Source of the DNA: an uncultured Prevotellaceae bacterium
GTDB lineage: Bacteria > Bacteroidota > Bacteroidia > Bacteroidales > Bacteroidaceae
Assembly (NCBI GenBank): GCA_945865175.1
Contig: CAMBDA010000007.1
Coordinates: forward strand, 1-64,000
Direction of reading: 5' to 3'
Length of the DNA: 64,000 bases
In this document: positions 17,635 through 29,100 of the stretch, in pieces
Numbering within the stretch: the stretch's first letter is position 1
Layout: every line of letters starts with the position of its first letter
Translations under genes and position numbers: made by a program
Notes under the pieces: model-generated
What the model was told of the DNA's origin: nothing
The model's input: only the letters and a program-made list of their open reading frames with translations
Databases searched by the model: none

Positions 17635-20600
17635 ATGCTAGACCGAATAATCAAGGGTGCACTCTCGCACCGGATTCTTGTAATCGTCACCTCCATCGTA
17701 CTGTTTGCCGCAGGCCTGCAGACAGCCAGACAGACCGAGGTGGACGTGTTCCCCGACCTCAATGCCCCCACTGTGACCGTGATGACCGAAGCCCCGGGGA
17801 TGGCGGCAGAAGAGGTGGAGAAAACCGTTACGTTCAAGATAGAGACAGCCGTGAATGGTGCCACCCACGTGAGAAGGGTGCGTTCCTCGTCCTCCGCCGG
17901 TTTTTCGGTGGTATGGGTGGAGTTTGAATGGGACACCGACATCTATATCGCACGTCAGGTGGTGTCAGAGAAAATCGCCACTGTCAGGGGCTCGCTTCCC
18001 GACAATGTGGGAGAACCCACGCTGGGACCCCAGTCCTCTATCCTGGGAGAGGTGCTCATCGTGGGGTTGCAGTCCGACACCACCTCCCTACAGGAACTGC
18101 GCACATTGGCCGACTGGACAATACGCCCCCGACTGCTCTCCACTGGAGGTGTGGCACAAGTGTCAGTCATCGGAGGTGATGTGCGGGAATACCAAATACT
18201 GGTTCATCCCGACAAGATGCGGTATCTGGGTGTGACGCTGGCCGATGTGATGGAGGCCACCCGCGGCATGAATGTGAACCAAAGCGGTGGTGTGGTGTAC
18301 CAGTATGGCAACGAGTACCTGGTGCGTGGAATGGCGATGACCAGCGACCTGGATAAACTATCTTCAAGTGTGGTGCTCCCGGATACCGACGGCCGTTCCG
18401 TGACACTGGCCCAGATAGCAGACGTGACCATTGGCAATCATAGTCCCCTCACCGGTGTGGCCTCCGAACGTTGCCATCCCGCCGTACTGGTCACAGTGAC
18501 CAAACAGCCCCACACCGGCACCCGCCAGCTCACGTCCCGTCTGGAAGCGGCTCTGGAAGAAATACGCCCGAGCCTGCCGGCCGATGTAAAACTGTCTACT
18601 GACATCTTCCGTCAGTCGCGCTTCATCGACAATGCCATCGGCAACGTGCAACGATCCCTCTACGAAGGTGCCCTGTTTGTGGTGGTCATCCTACTGCTCT
18701 TCCTGGGCGACACGCGCACTACGCTCATCTCGCTCGTCACCATTCCGTTATCGCTTCTGGTGACCGTGCTGATACTACATGTATGCGGGATGGGCATCAA
18801 TACAATGAGTCTGGGCGGTATGGCCATTGCCATCGGTTCGCTTGTCGATGATGCCATTGTGGATGTGGAAAACGCCTGGAAGCGCATTCGTGCCAACAGG
18901 TTGCTGCCCCCCTCGGAACGCCACTCGCTGGTGAGCGTAGTGTATCAGGCATCCCGCGAAGTGCGCCTGCCTATTCTCTATTCCACCCTTATCGTGATTG
19001 TCAGCTTTGCACCCCTGTTCTGGCTCAGCGGCATGGAGGGGAAGATGCTCATTCCGCTGGGCGTATCGTTTATCGTGTCGCTGTGTGCGTCCACACTGGT
19101 AGCCCTCACCCTTACGCCCGTCCTGTGCAGCTATCTGCCGACACGCGATAAAAAACAGGCATCGGGCGAGACATGGATTACGCGCCACACGCGACAGCTC
19201 TATGCCAAAAGTCTCGGTTGGGTGCTCGACCACCGTCACATCCTGTTCACAGCCACAGGTTTCATGGTGGTGTCGGCCCTGGCCATCGCGTTCAATCTTG
19301 GACGCAGTTTTCTGCCATCCTTCAACGAAGGTTCGCTCACCATCAATCTGGCTGCCTCTCCGGGTATTTCCCTGCTGGAGTCGGACAAGATAGGACGAAA
19401 GGCAGAGGAGCTGCTGCTGGCCATACCGGAGATTCAGACTGTAGCGCGCAAGACAGGACGTGCCGAACTGGACGAGCACGCCCTGGGTACAAACATGTCC
19501 GAGATAGAGGCTCCGTTTGAACTGGACGAACGTTCCTACAGCGAGTTCATCGCCGATGTACGTCACCAACTGGGCCGATTCCCTGGCATTGCAGTGGAGA
19601 TAGGGCAGCCCATCAGCCACCGTATTGACCGCATGCTCAGCGGCACCAAGGCCAACATCGCCATCAAGGTGTTTGGCGACGACCTGGGCCAGCTCTATAA
19701 CATTGGGCAGGAGATAAAGAATGCCATCAACGACGTGGAGGGCATTGCCGACCTGAATGTGGAGCAACTGGTGGAACGTCCGCAACTGAGCATCGTGCCG
19801 CGGCATGACAAACTGGCCGGCTATGGAATGACCGTAAAGGAACTGAACGACTGGATAGCTGTAGGACTAGGTGGTGAGACTGTGTCCCAGGTATATGAGG
19901 GCGACAGGTCGTTCAATCTGGTCGTACGCGCCTCAGCGGCCGTACACGGAACGATAGAGCAGATTATGGACATGAGCGTGACCTCAGGAAACGGCCTTAC
20001 ATTCCCCCTTTCCGAAATAGCCGAAGTGAAGTCGGCCAGCGGTGCCAACACCATCAATCACGAGAATGCCAAGCGCAGGATTGTGGTATCGGCCAACGCC
20101 AACGGGCGCGACCAGCGCAGTTTGGTGGATGAGATACAGGCACGCATCTCCTCGCAGGTGGTTCTTCCGGAGGGCTATCATGTGGAATACGGAGGACAGT
20201 TTGAGAGTGAAGCGGCGGCCGGACGCACCCTGGCACTGGCCTCCGTGCTGAGCATTGCCATCATCTACCTGCTGCTCTTCATGCTCATAGGAAGCGCCAC
20301 AGAGAGCGCCATCGTGCTGGTGAACCTGCCGCTGGCCCTTGTGGGAGGCATCTGGGTGCTGTGGACTACCACAGGCGAATTCAGTATTCCTGCCATCATC
20401 GGTTTCATCTCGCTCTTTGGCATTGCCACCCGCAACGGCATGCTTCTCATTTCCAGATACCACGAGCTCCTGACCACCCGCCAACAAAGTGTCAGGGAAT
20501 GTATTATCCAGGGGTCAATCGACCGTCTGAATCCCATACTGATGACCGCACTAACCTCAGCACTGGCACTGGTGCCGATGGCCATAGGAGGAGATTTGCC

Positions 20601-20748
20601 AGGCAACGAAATCCAAAGCCCCATGGCCAAGGTTATCTTGGGCGGACTGGTCACATCCACCATTCTGAACGGCTACATCGTCCCCTCCATTCAACTGTGG
20701 AGAATGCAGCAAACAGCTGACAACCAATCAAAAGTCAAGCAAAAATAA
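17635..20748 (+). CDS. Heavy-metal efflux RND transporter (CusA/CzcA family)
   Basis: A 1,037-residue inner-membrane proton antiporter. The N terminus HRILVIVTSIVLFAAG and PDLNAPTVTVMTEAPGMAAEEVEKTVT are typical of the heavy-metal RND group. Twelve membrane spans are expected, with clusters near residues 340-500 and 865-1030. The fourth-span motif reads AIGSLVDDAIVDVEN (about residue 396), which differs from the classical CzcA form DFGxxxDGAxxxVEN and from CusA, so the metal cannot be named with confidence. The adaptor lies upstream and the outer-membrane factor begins six bases downstream, giving a complete tripartite pump. Confidence 0.9.
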   Translation: MLDRIIKGALSHRILVIVTSIVLFAAGLQTARQTEVDVFPDLNAPTVTVMTEAPGMAAEEVEKTVTFKIETAVNGATHVRRVRSSSSAGFSVVWVEFEWDTDIYIARQVVSEKIATVRGSLPDNVGEPTLGPQSSILGEVLIVGLQSDTTSLQELRTLADWTIRPRLLSTGGVAQVSVIGGDVREYQILVHPDKMRYLGVTLADVMEATRGMNVNQSGGVVYQYGNEYLVRGMAMTSDLDKLSSSVVLPDTDGRSVTLAQIADVTIGNHSPLTGVASERCHPAVLVTVTKQPHTGTRQLTSRLEAALEEIRPSLPADVKLSTDIFRQSRFIDNAIGNVQRSLYEGALFVVVILLLFLGDTRTTLISLVTIPLSLLVTVLILHVCGMGINTMSLGGMAIAIGSLVDDAIVDVENAWKRIRANRLLPPSERHSLVSVVYQASREVRLPILYSTLIVIVSFAPLFWLSGMEGKMLIPLGVSFIVSLCASTLVALTLTPVLCSYLPTRDKKQASGETWITRHTRQLYAKSLGWVLDHRHILFTATGFMVVSALAIAFNLGRSFLPSFNEGSLTINLAASPGISLLESDKIGRKAEELLLAIPEIQTVARKTGRAELDEHALGTNMSEIEAPFELDERSYSEFIADVRHQLGRFPGIAVEIGQPISHRIDRMLSGTKANIAIKVFGDDLGQLYNIGQEIKNAINDVEGIADLNVEQLVERPQLSIVPRHDKLAGYGMTVKELNDWIAVGLGGETVSQVYEGDRSFNLVVRASAAVHGTIEQIMDMSVTSGNGLTFPLSEIAEVKSASGANTINHENAKRRIVVSANANGRDQRSLVDEIQARISSQVVLPEGYHVEYGGQFESEAAAGRTLALASVLSIAIIYLLLFMLIGSATESAIVLVNLPLALVGGIWVLWTTTGEFSIPAIIGFISLFGIATRNGMLLISRYHELLTTRQQSVRECIIQGSIDRLNPILMTALTSALALVPMAIGGDLPGNEIQSPMAKVILGGLVTSTILNGYIVPSIQLWRMQQTADNQSKVKQK

Positions 20749-20754
20749 GCATAT

Positions 20755-21948
20755 ATGAAACACCTATATCATTCTCTTATGTGGTTTCCTGTATGGGCAG
20801 TACTGGCCACCGGTAGCCATAAGGCATTTGCCCAGGACATCGAACAGATTCTGTCGCAAGTAGCAGCCAACAACATACAGTTGCAGGCACTACAGAAGTC
20901 GCAGGAGGCCGACCTTCATCAGCTGAAGAGCCAGTCGAATCTGGAAGGGACAGAAATAGAATATAGTCCGTTCTATACCTCAGGAGTAAGCGGCATGGCA
21001 TCCAGCGAACTGGTAGTAAGCCAGGGTTTTCAGTTCCCCACCCTTTATGCTGCCCGTCGCAAGTACCGGCAAACAGCCTCCACACAGATGGACAGCGAAA
21101 AACTGGCGCTGAAGCAAGAGATTCTCCTTCAGGCGCGTCTGCTTTGCCTGCAGATAATCTATTTGAGAAAATGTGCGGTCATTGAAGACCGGCGGATGGA
21201 GTCCCTTTCGCGCATGGAACATTTGTTCGACATGAAACTGGAAAACGGAGAGGCCACCATCATGGAAACAAACAAGCTGAAGATTGAGAAGAACAGCCTG
21301 GAGAAGACCCGTTGCCAGACCCATGCATCGCTTCGCAAGGCACAGCTGGCACTTCAGGCACTGAACGGAGGAAAGGAGGTGACGCTGAGCCAGAACGACT
21401 ATCCGCTGCTTCCCGACAATGGAGACGATGCCACTGTGCTGGCAAGCTATATGGCCAATGATGCGACGCTGAATGCCTCCCGCCTGTCGGTGGAGAATGC
21501 CACAGGTGCCGTGAAAATGAGCAAGATGGAAAACCTTCCACAGCTGGCAGTAGGCTACCGCCGAAACACGGAGATGAAGGAGGTGCGCAACGGATTCCTC
21601 GTGGGTGCCTCGCTTCCCCTCTTCAGCAACAGGCACAAAACCCAGGAGGCACGCAAGCGACAGGAAGCAGCCGAACTGAATGCCGCCGAAAAGCAAACGG
21701 CCATCCATTCGCTAGCCACCTCACTACTGGAGGAGAGAAACCTGCTCCGTACCACGCTGTCCACCTTCGACATGTCGCTCACCGACAACACCTTGGCCAC
21801 CTTGGCTACCGCTACGGAAGCAGGCGAGCTCTCGGCCATCGACTATTGCCGGGAAGCAGAATCGCTCTACAGAAGCCTGACCGAATACGAAGAATGCCTC
21901 TACACGCTGCATTGCGTAGAGGCTATGCTCAGAAAAAATGACCTGTAA
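20755..21948 (+). CDS. TolC-type outer-membrane efflux protein
   Basis: The 397-residue protein has a signal peptide ending near AFAQ (about residue 27) and two similar halves of long amphipathic helices, as in CusC/CzcC channels: IEQILSQVAANNIQLQAL at the start of the first, and LNASRLSVENATGAVKMSKMENLPQLAVGYR in the second. It lacks the N-terminal lipobox of CusC. As the last gene of the operon it completes the adaptor-pump-channel set. Its stop is 18 bases from the end of the converging Crp/Fnr gene. Confidence 0.85.
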   Translation: MKHLYHSLMWFPVWAVLATGSHKAFAQDIEQILSQVAANNIQLQALQKSQEADLHQLKSQSNLEGTEIEYSPFYTSGVSGMASSELVVSQGFQFPTLYAARRKYRQTASTQMDSEKLALKQEILLQARLLCLQIIYLRKCAVIEDRRMESLSRMEHLFDMKLENGEATIMETNKLKIEKNSLEKTRCQTHASLRKAQLALQALNGGKEVTLSQNDYPLLPDNGDDATVLASYMANDATLNASRLSVENATGAVKMSKMENLPQLAVGYRRNTEMKEVRNGFLVGASLPLFSNRHKTQEARKRQEAAELNAAEKQTAIHSLATSLLEERNLLRTTLSTFDMSLTDNTLATLATATEAGELSAIDYCREAESLYRSLTEYEECLYTLHCVEAMLRKNDL

Positions 21949-21966
21949 AGAGGTGGTTCCCTCACT

Positions 21967-22653
21967 CTATTTCACGGCCTTGGTCCACCAGGCATCATTG
22001 GCATCCCTGGGGGCACCATGGTCAATGTTGCCATCCTGCTGTTGCTGAGTGGCGTTGTTCGACGCACGCTGCGTAGATGTGTTGCCATTGCGCACACGGC
22101 TCAATGTTTCGGGTGTCATCTGGAGGAAACTGGCAATATACACCATCGGTGCCCGCAGCACAATCTCGGGCTTCTCGCGCAGAAGACGTTCATAGCGCTC
22201 AGTAGCATTCTCAAATCGCTGGCTGTCGGCATGCTCCTGACTGCTGATGGCCACATGTTCCAGAATCTTGCGATAGAGCATGTCCATTTCCTGATTGCGC
22301 ACCATCAGGTTGTTGAGGTCATCGTATGGAATGGCATACAGTTTGGTGTTTTCCAGCGCCTCCACAATCAGACGGCTCGGTTCCTGTTTCAGATAGCTTT
22401 CGATACAGAACACGATGCGTCCCTCGAAACTGAAATGCTCCGTCACATCCCGTTTGTTCTTGTAATAATACTGACGCACCATGCCATGTTCCACATAATA
22501 GAGCGCCCTACACACTTTGCCTTCGGCCAGTATGGTGTCGCCCTTCTGGAACTTCATGGGTATCAAAATGCTTGCAAGCGTATCCACACCCGAAGGTGTG
22601 AGCGTACAGTAAATCCTTGCAATCTCTCTGGCTACATCACGTCTTCTATCCAT
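21967..22653 (-). CDS. Crp/Fnr family transcriptional regulator
   Basis: Residues about 25-115 form a cyclic-nucleotide-binding beta-roll (PMKFQKGDTILAEGKVCRALYYVEHGMVR), and the C-terminal part carries a helix-turn-helix (APMVYIASFLQMTPETLSRVR, about 165-190). The conserved Arg-Ser phosphate clamp of true cAMP receptors is not evident and there are no Fnr cysteines, so the ligand is unknown. The last 35 residues are a Gln/Asn-rich low-complexity tail that most relatives lack. It converges on the metal efflux operon; regulation of that operon is possible but the sequence does not show it. Confidence 0.8.
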   Translation of the reverse strand: MDRRRDVAREIARIYCTLTPSGVDTLASILIPMKFQKGDTILAEGKVCRALYYVEHGMVRQYYYKNKRDVTEHFSFEGRIVFCIESYLKQEPSRLIVEALENTKLYAIPYDDLNNLMVRNQEMDMLYRKILEHVAISSQEHADSQRFENATERYERLLREKPEIVLRAPMVYIASFLQMTPETLSRVRNGNTSTQRASNNATQQQQDGNIDHGAPRDANDAWWTKAVK

Positions 22654-22726
22654 GGCATTTCTTGGGTTTATGAGATATTCATGTGTGATTTCTTTTTTTT
22701 GGATTCTGTATTATCTAATTGTTGTG

Positions 22727-24508
22727 TCAGTCTAGCTTCAGCACGGCCAGGAACGCCTTCTGGGGCACCTGCACATTGCCTATCTGCTTCATTCTCTTTT
22801 TGCCCTTCTTTTGCTTTTCCAGCAGTTTGCGCTTGCGGCTCACGTCACCGCCATAGCACTTAGCCAGCACGTCCTTTCTCACCTGCTTCACCGTTTCACG
22901 GGCAATGATCTTGGCACCGATAGCGGCCTGTATTGCAATGTCGAACTGCTGGCGAGGGAGCAGGTCCTTCAGTTTCTCGCACATCCTGCGGCCAAAGTCC
23001 ACACTGTTATCCACATGGGTGAGTGTACTTAGGGCATCCACGGGCTCTCCGTTGAGGAGGATGTCCAGCTTCACCAGCTTCGAGGGACGGAATCCGTCCT
23101 GATGGTAATCAAAGGAGGCATAGCCCTTGGAAATACTCTTGAGCTTGTCATAAAAATCGATTACAATCTCGCCCAGGGGCATTGCATACTGCAGTTCCAC
23201 ACGGTTACCACTTATGTACTCCTGCTTCAGCAGTTCTCCCCGCTTGCCCAGACACAGGGTCATAATAGGACCGATAAAGGTGGAAAGCGTGATGATGGTG
23301 GCCTTGATATAGGGCTCCTCGATGTGGTCGATGAGGGTGGCATCCGGCATACCGGCGGGATTGTGTACCTCCTTCACCTCACCATGCTTGTCGTACACCA
23401 GATAGGACACATTGGGCACCGTAGTGATTACGTCCATGTCAAACTCGCGGTCCAGACGTTCCTGCACAATCTCCATGTGGAGCAGTCCCAGGAAGCCGCA
23501 TCGGAAACCAAATCCCAGTGCCACACTGCTTTCGGGCTGGAAGGTGAGGCTTGCATCGTTGAGCTGAAGTTTTTCAAGGCTGGCACGGAGGTTTTCGAAA
23601 TCCTCGGTCTCAATAGGATACACACCCGCAAAGACCATCGGCTTCACCTCCTCAAATCCGGCAATGGCCTCCTCACACGGGCGAACCACATGCGTGATAG
23701 TGTCGCCCACCTTCACCTCGGTGGCGTTCTTGATGCCCGAAACGATATAGCCCACATTGCCGCACCGCAGTTCGTCGCAGGGAATCATGTCCATCTTCAG
23801 CACGCCAATCTCGTCTGCCTTGTACGTCTTGCCCGTGTTGATGAAGAACACCTCATCTCCCTTGCGCAAGGTACCATTGACAATTTTGAAATAAGCGATG
23901 ATGCCGCGGAACGAATTGAACACGCTGTCAAAGATAAGCGCCTGCAGTGGCGCTTTCTCATCTCCCTTGGGAGCCGGTATGCGTTCTACCACGGCTCTCA
24001 GGATGTCGTCCACTCCCTGTCCCGTTTTACCGCTTGCCCGTATGATTTCCTCGCGCTTGCATCCCAGCAGGTCCACAATCTCATCCTCCACCTCCTCGGG
24101 CATGGCATTGGGCATATCACACTTGTTTATGATGGGGATAATCTCCAGATCGTGGTCGATGGCCATATAAAGGTTGCTGATGGTTTGGGCCTGTACTCCC
24201 TGCGTGGCATCCACCACCAGAAGGGCGCCCTCACAGGCTGCAATGCTTCGGCTCACCTCGTACGAAAAGTCCACATGTCCCGGAGTGTCAATCAGATTGA
24301 GCGTGTAATGCTCGCCATCCATTTCGTATGCCATTTGGATGGCATGACTCTTGATGGTGATACCTCTTTCGCGCTCCAGGTCCATGTCATCGAGCATTTG
24401 GCCCTCAGTCACCTGGATGGTGTTGGTTGTTTCCAGAAGCCGGTCTGCCAATGTGCTCTTTCCATGGTCGATATGTGCAATGATGCAGAAATTTCGTATA
24501 TTTTGCAT
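22727..24508 (-). CDS. lepA: Elongation factor 4 (LepA)
   Basis: A 593-residue translational GTPase that back-translocates or remodels stalled ribosomes. G motifs are intact: AHIDHGKST (residues about 10-18), [16 protein letters not shown] and NKCD. The LepA-specific C-terminal domain is present, including [20 protein letters not shown] and [20 protein letters not shown] with the basic tail [17 protein letters not shown]. Length is normal. It has its own promoter and is separated from gltD by 215 bases. Confidence 0.96.
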   Translation of the reverse strand: MQNIRNFCIIAHIDHGKSTLADRLLETTNTIQVTEGQMLDDMDLERERGITIKSHAIQMAYEMDGEHYTLNLIDTPGHVDFSYEVSRSIAACEGALLVVDATQGVQAQTISNLYMAIDHDLEIIPIINKCDMPNAMPEEVEDEIVDLLGCKREEIIRASGKTGQGVDDILRAVVERIPAPKGDEKAPLQALIFDSVFNSFRGIIAYFKIVNGTLRKGDEVFFINTGKTYKADEIGVLKMDMIPCDELRCGNVGYIVSGIKNATEVKVGDTITHVVRPCEEAIAGFEEVKPMVFAGVYPIETEDFENLRASLEKLQLNDASLTFQPESSVALGFGFRCGFLGLLHMEIVQERLDREFDMDVITTVPNVSYLVYDKHGEVKEVHNPAGMPDATLIDHIEEPYIKATIITLSTFIGPIMTLCLGKRGELLKQEYISGNRVELQYAMPLGEIVIDFYDKLKSISKGYASFDYHQDGFRPSKLVKLDILLNGEPVDALSTLTHVDNSVDFGRRMCEKLKDLLPRQQFDIAIQAAIGAKIIARETVKQVRKDVLAKCYGGDVSRKRKLLEKQKKGKKRMKQIGNVQVPQKAFLAVLKLD

Positions 24509-24534
24509 AGTCGGTGTTGTCCTTATTTGCTTGC

Positions 24535-24542
24535 AAAGTTAC
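24535..24542 (-). promoter_or_regulatory. -7 promoter element of lepA
   Basis: TAACTTTG on the minus strand, 27 bases upstream of the ATG, with TTTG starting 24 bases further upstream (24566). Confidence 0.65.
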
Positions 24543-24640
24543 AAACTTTATTCGGAATATTCAAATTTTTCTATCGCAAATCACGTTTTTTGTTATACAA
24601 CTGGATAAATCATGCGCTCCAGTTGAGCTGTAATGCGCAA

Positions 24641-24681
24641 GCAGAGCCCTGGGCACGTTTTGGCGGCACACAAGGCTCTGC
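24641..24681. other. Hairpin between gltD and lepA
   Basis: GCAGAGCC (24641-24648) pairs perfectly with GGCTCTGC (24674-24681). It lies just downstream of the gltD stop on the minus strand. No T-run follows, so it may stabilise or end the glt transcript in a factor-dependent way; this is not shown. Confidence 0.3.
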
Positions 24682-24723
24682 TGAAAACCGTTGTCTCCCC
24701 TAGGGAGGATTACTGTCCTTTCG

Positions 24724-26076
24724 TTACGATTTCTTCCCCTGCAGATAGGCGTCGATAGAGGCCGCAGCCTTCCGGCCGGCAGCAATGCACCGCACCACCA
24801 GACTGGGTCCCGTGACTGCATCACCGGCCACAAACACGTTCTCGGCAAAGGCCGGGAGCTGGGGCTTCAGGAATCCCATGGCCAGAAGCACAAGGTCACA
24901 GTCGATGGTTTCCTTCTTGCCGTCGAGCTTCATCAACGGACGTCCGCCCTGTGGATTGGGTTCCCATATCACGCCTTCCACCTCAGCAGACGTCACACGT
25001 CCGTCTTTGCCCGTAAAGCGGTTGGTGTTGAGCAGCCAGCGGCGTTCGCATCCTTCCTCATGACTGCTGGTGGTCTTCAGAATGACGGGCCATGCGGGCC
25101 AGGGTGTGGCAGGATTGTCGCCCACAGGAGGTTTGGGCATGATTTCGATTTGAGTGACGCTCTTGCAGCCCTGTCGATGGGCCGTGCCGATACAGTCGCT
25201 TCCCGTGTCGCCACCGCCAATCACCAGCACACGCTTGTTTTTGGCCGAAATGAGTGCATCCTTGGCAAACTGTGCACCAGCCAGTATGCGGTTCTGCTGA
25301 GAAAGAAATTCCAGGGCGGTGTGGATGCCTTTGAGATCGCGCCCGGGCACCTGCAGGTCACGTGCCTGAGGCGTGCCAGTGCACACGGCATATGCGTCGA
25401 ATCCCTCGGGCAGGTGTTCCAGGTCGATGGGTGTGGAGCACACAAAGGTGATACCTTCCTCCCGCATCAGATTGATGCGCCGGCTGATGACATTCTTCTG
25501 CAGTTTGAAGTTGGGGATGCCATACCGCAGCAGACCGCCCACATCCTCGTTCTTCTCAAAGACGGTCACCTGATAGCCCTTGTGATTGAGTTGGTTGGCT
25601 ACGGCCAGTCCTGCGGGACCCGAGCCGATGACTGCCACCCTGAACCCGTTGCGTATGGCAGGGGGTGCCGGCTGTATGTAGCTTTCTATCCATGCCCGCT
25701 CCATGATGGCACATTCGTTTTCCCGATTGGTGGTGGGCTCATGGTCAGTGAGGTTGAGTACACAGCTTTTTTCGCATAAGGCCGGACAGATACGCCCGGT
25801 GAATTCCGGAAAGTCGTTGGTACTTGCCAGCAACTTGTAGGCCAGCTGGAAATTACCCTTATACAGGGCGTCGTTCCATTCGGGACACTTGTTTCCCAGC
25901 GGACAAGCCCAGTGGCAGAAGGGTACACCACAGTCCATGCAGCGACTGGCCTGTTCGCAGCGGTCGTGCGTGTTGAGCGTCTGTTCCACTTCGCTGAAAT
26001 CGTGGACGCGTTCGTCGAGGGGGCGATAGCCTGCCTCCTTGCGATGTATGGTGAGGAATGCTTTAGGATTTCCCAT
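24724..26076 (-). CDS. gltD: Glutamate synthase (NADPH) small subunit
   Basis: The 450-residue subunit passes electrons from NADPH through FAD and iron-sulfur clusters to the large subunit. The N terminus has the two cysteine groups of the family (CEQASRCMDCGVPFCHWACPLGNKCP and CPALCEKSC). FAD and NAD(P)H Rossmann motifs follow: VIGSGPAGLAVANQL near residue 150 and VIGGGDTGSDCIGTA near residue 290, then VFVAGDAVTGPSLVV. It lies 79 AT-rich bases downstream of gltB on the same strand and is probably co-transcribed. Confidence 0.95.
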   Translation of the reverse strand: MGNPKAFLTIHRKEAGYRPLDERVHDFSEVEQTLNTHDRCEQASRCMDCGVPFCHWACPLGNKCPEWNDALYKGNFQLAYKLLASTNDFPEFTGRICPALCEKSCVLNLTDHEPTTNRENECAIMERAWIESYIQPAPPAIRNGFRVAVIGSGPAGLAVANQLNHKGYQVTVFEKNEDVGGLLRYGIPNFKLQKNVISRRINLMREEGITFVCSTPIDLEHLPEGFDAYAVCTGTPQARDLQVPGRDLKGIHTALEFLSQQNRILAGAQFAKDALISAKNKRVLVIGGGDTGSDCIGTAHRQGCKSVTQIEIMPKPPVGDNPATPWPAWPVILKTTSSHEEGCERRWLLNTNRFTGKDGRVTSAEVEGVIWEPNPQGGRPLMKLDGKKETIDCDLVLLAMGFLKPQLPAFAENVFVAGDAVTGPSLVVRCIAAGRKAAASIDAYLQGKKS

Positions 26077-26155
26077 GATTCAATACCTTTGTTATATATA
26101 TATTATATATGTATTTATATTATAGTGTGAAAATAAATATCAGTGGATGTCACCA

Positions 26156-29100
26156 TCAATAGTCCCGGGCGATGTCTGCAATTTTGCGCTGGAGTTTCTT
26201 GATCTGCTCCTCCTGCAGCACACGCTTGTATTCGATGGGCACCACTTGGATGAACTGGTCCACATAGTGGTTCCAGTCGTCGAGCATGAGGCGTGCCAGC
26301 GCAGAGCCTGTGTAGAGCCAATGCTGGCGGATGAGTTCGTGCAGTTCCTTGCGGTAGCTGCTTTCCTCCACGAGCGAGAGCTCCACCATATCCATGTTGC
26401 AGTAATAGTCAAAGTCGCCCTTCTTGTTCCACACATAGGCCACACCACCGCTCATGCCTGCGGCAAAGTTGCGTCCCGTCTCGCCCAGGACCACCACACG
26501 TCCGCCTGTCATATATTCGCAGCAATGGTCGCCCGCCCCTTCGATGACGGCAATGGCGCCCGAGTTTCTCACGGCAAAGCGCTCTCCCACTCTACCATTG
26601 ACATAGAGTTCACCGCTGGTGGCCCCATAGAGGCCCGTATTGCCTGCGATGATGTTGTCCTGTGCCACAAACTCGGCATTGGAACGTACAGGAGGCAGGA
26701 TGCTGATGCGACCGCCGGAAAGACCCTTTCCGAAATAGTCGTTGGCCTCACCCTCCAGCTTGAGGTTGACACCCCTAGTGAGGAATGCACCGAAGCTCTG
26801 TCCGGCGCTGCCCTTGAACTTGATGTTGATGGTGCTGTCGGGCAGACCTTGTTCACCGTATTTCTTGGCAATCACACCACTGAGCATCGTGCCCACAGCA
26901 CGGTCGGTATTCTTGATGGCATAATCGAGGTTGGTTTCGCGCGCTGTGTCGATGGCCTTGCTTGCATCCGACAGGATGTCGAAGTCCTTCACACCCTCTA
27001 CGTGGGTAAACGCACGATGGTCCCAATGGCGGTGTTCGGGCGATGTGGGGGCAAGCAGGCGCTGGAAGTCGAGCATCGCCAACTTGGAGCCCGCGGGCTG
27101 CGGCTTTGCCTGCAGCAGGTCGGTACGGCCGATGATTTCGTCCAGGCTGCGGAATCCCATCTGTGCCAGATATTCGCGCACTTCCTGTGCCAGGAAAGTG
27201 AAATAGTTGACCACATAGGTGTAATGGCCGCGGAACTTCTTGCGCAGGCGTTCGTCCTGTGTGGCCACACCCACCGGGCACGTATTGGTGTTGCACTTGC
27301 GCATCATCACACATCCCAACACGATGAGGGGCAGTGTGCCGAACGAGAACTCGTCGGCTCCCAGCAATGCCATGGTGATGACGTCGCGGCCGGTCTTCAG
27401 CTGGCCGTCGGTCTGGATTCTCACCTGCTGGCGCAATCCGTTGAGCGAAAGGGTCTGCTGTGTCTCGCTCAGGCCTATCTCCGGGCTGATGCCTGCAAAC
27501 CGCATGCTGCTGGCAGGGCTTGCCCCCGTGCCGCCTTCCGAACCACTCACCACGATGAGGTCGGCATTGGCCTTGGCCACACCTGCTGCAATGGTGCCCA
27601 CTCCGCTCTCGGCCACCAGCTTCACGCTCACGGCAGCGGTGGGGTTCACGTTCTTCAAGTCGAAAATCAACTGTGCCAGGTCCTCGATGCTGTAGATGTC
27701 GTGATGGGGAGGAGGAGAAATGAGGCTGATTCCGGGGATGCTGTTGCGCGTCTTGGCGATGATTTCGTTCACCTTGAAGCCAGGCAGCTGACCGCCCTCG
27801 CCGGGCTTTGCACCCTGAGCCACCTTGATTTGTATCTCCTCGGCATTCACCAGGTATTCCGCCGTCACGCCAAAGCGCCCGCTGGCAATCTGCTTGGTCT
27901 TGCTTCCCAGCGAGATGCCGTCCTGTGTGGAATGATAGCGGTGGTTGTCCTCTCCGCCTTCTCCGGTGTTGCTTCTGGTGCCCAGCTTGTTCATGGCCAG
28001 GGCCAGTGCCTCATGGGCCTCGATGCTGATGGCACCGAACGACATGGCGCCGGTGACGAAATGCTTGACGATGCTTTCCACGGGCTCCACCTCGTCAATG
28101 GGCACGGGAGTGGAGGCCATCCTGATGTCGAAGAGGTCGCGGATGAAGATGGGCTTCTCCTTGTTGTCCACCAGCGATGTAAACTCCTTGAATTTCTTGT
28201 AGCTTCCCAGTCGGGTGGCCAGCTGGAGGGTGCTGATGGTCTCGGGATTCCATGCATGCTGGATGCCGTCCTTGCGGTAGTTGAACTGTCCGTTATTGGG
28301 CAGGAAATCGCTCTTCTGGCTGCTGCCCATACCCATGCGGTGCAGACTGATGGCATCCTGTGCGATGTGACGGAGACCCACACCGCCGATGGTGCTTATC
28401 TCCGTGCCGAAATACTTGCGCAGGAGTGCCTCCGAGAGACCAATGCTTTCGAATATCTTGGCGCCACGGTAGGAGCGGATGGTGCTGATGCCCATCTTCG
28501 ACATAATCTTGAACAGACCCTTGCACACGGCCTTGATATAGTTCTTCTCGGCCGTCTCATAGTTCTCCTGCACGCGTCCGCCCTTCACCAGGTCGTCCAG
28601 CACGGCAAAAGTCATGTAGGGGCAGATGGCACTGGCACCGTATCCCAGCAGCAGGGCGGCATGCATCACCTCGCGTATCTCGCCGCTCTCCACAATCAGG
28701 GCCGTCTGTACTCGCTTGCCTGCATTGATGAGATGGTGGTGGACGGCACTCACGGCCAGCAACGAGGGGATGGCCGCATGGCTGTCGTCGATGTCGCGGT
28801 CCGAAAGAATGATGTAATTGATGCCCGCATCCACGCTCTCGGCAGCCTTCAGGCACAGTTCCTCCAGGGCACTCCTGAGCCCGCTCTCGCCCTTCTCTAT
28901 TTCAAAGAGAATGGGCAACTTGATGGTGTTGAACCCCTTGTAGCGGATGTTGCACAGGATGTCCAGCTGAGTATTGTTGAGCACGGGATGCGGCAGGCGC
29001 ACCATCTTGCAGTTGCTCTCGTCGGGTGTGAGGATGCCCGTGCCCACACTGCCGATGTATTCGGTGAGCGACATCACCAGCTCCTCGCGGATGGGGTCGA

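Noticed and set aside
24641-24681. Intrinsic terminator of gltD
   Set aside because: The hairpin is sound but no T-run follows on the minus strand, so it is listed only as a hairpin.
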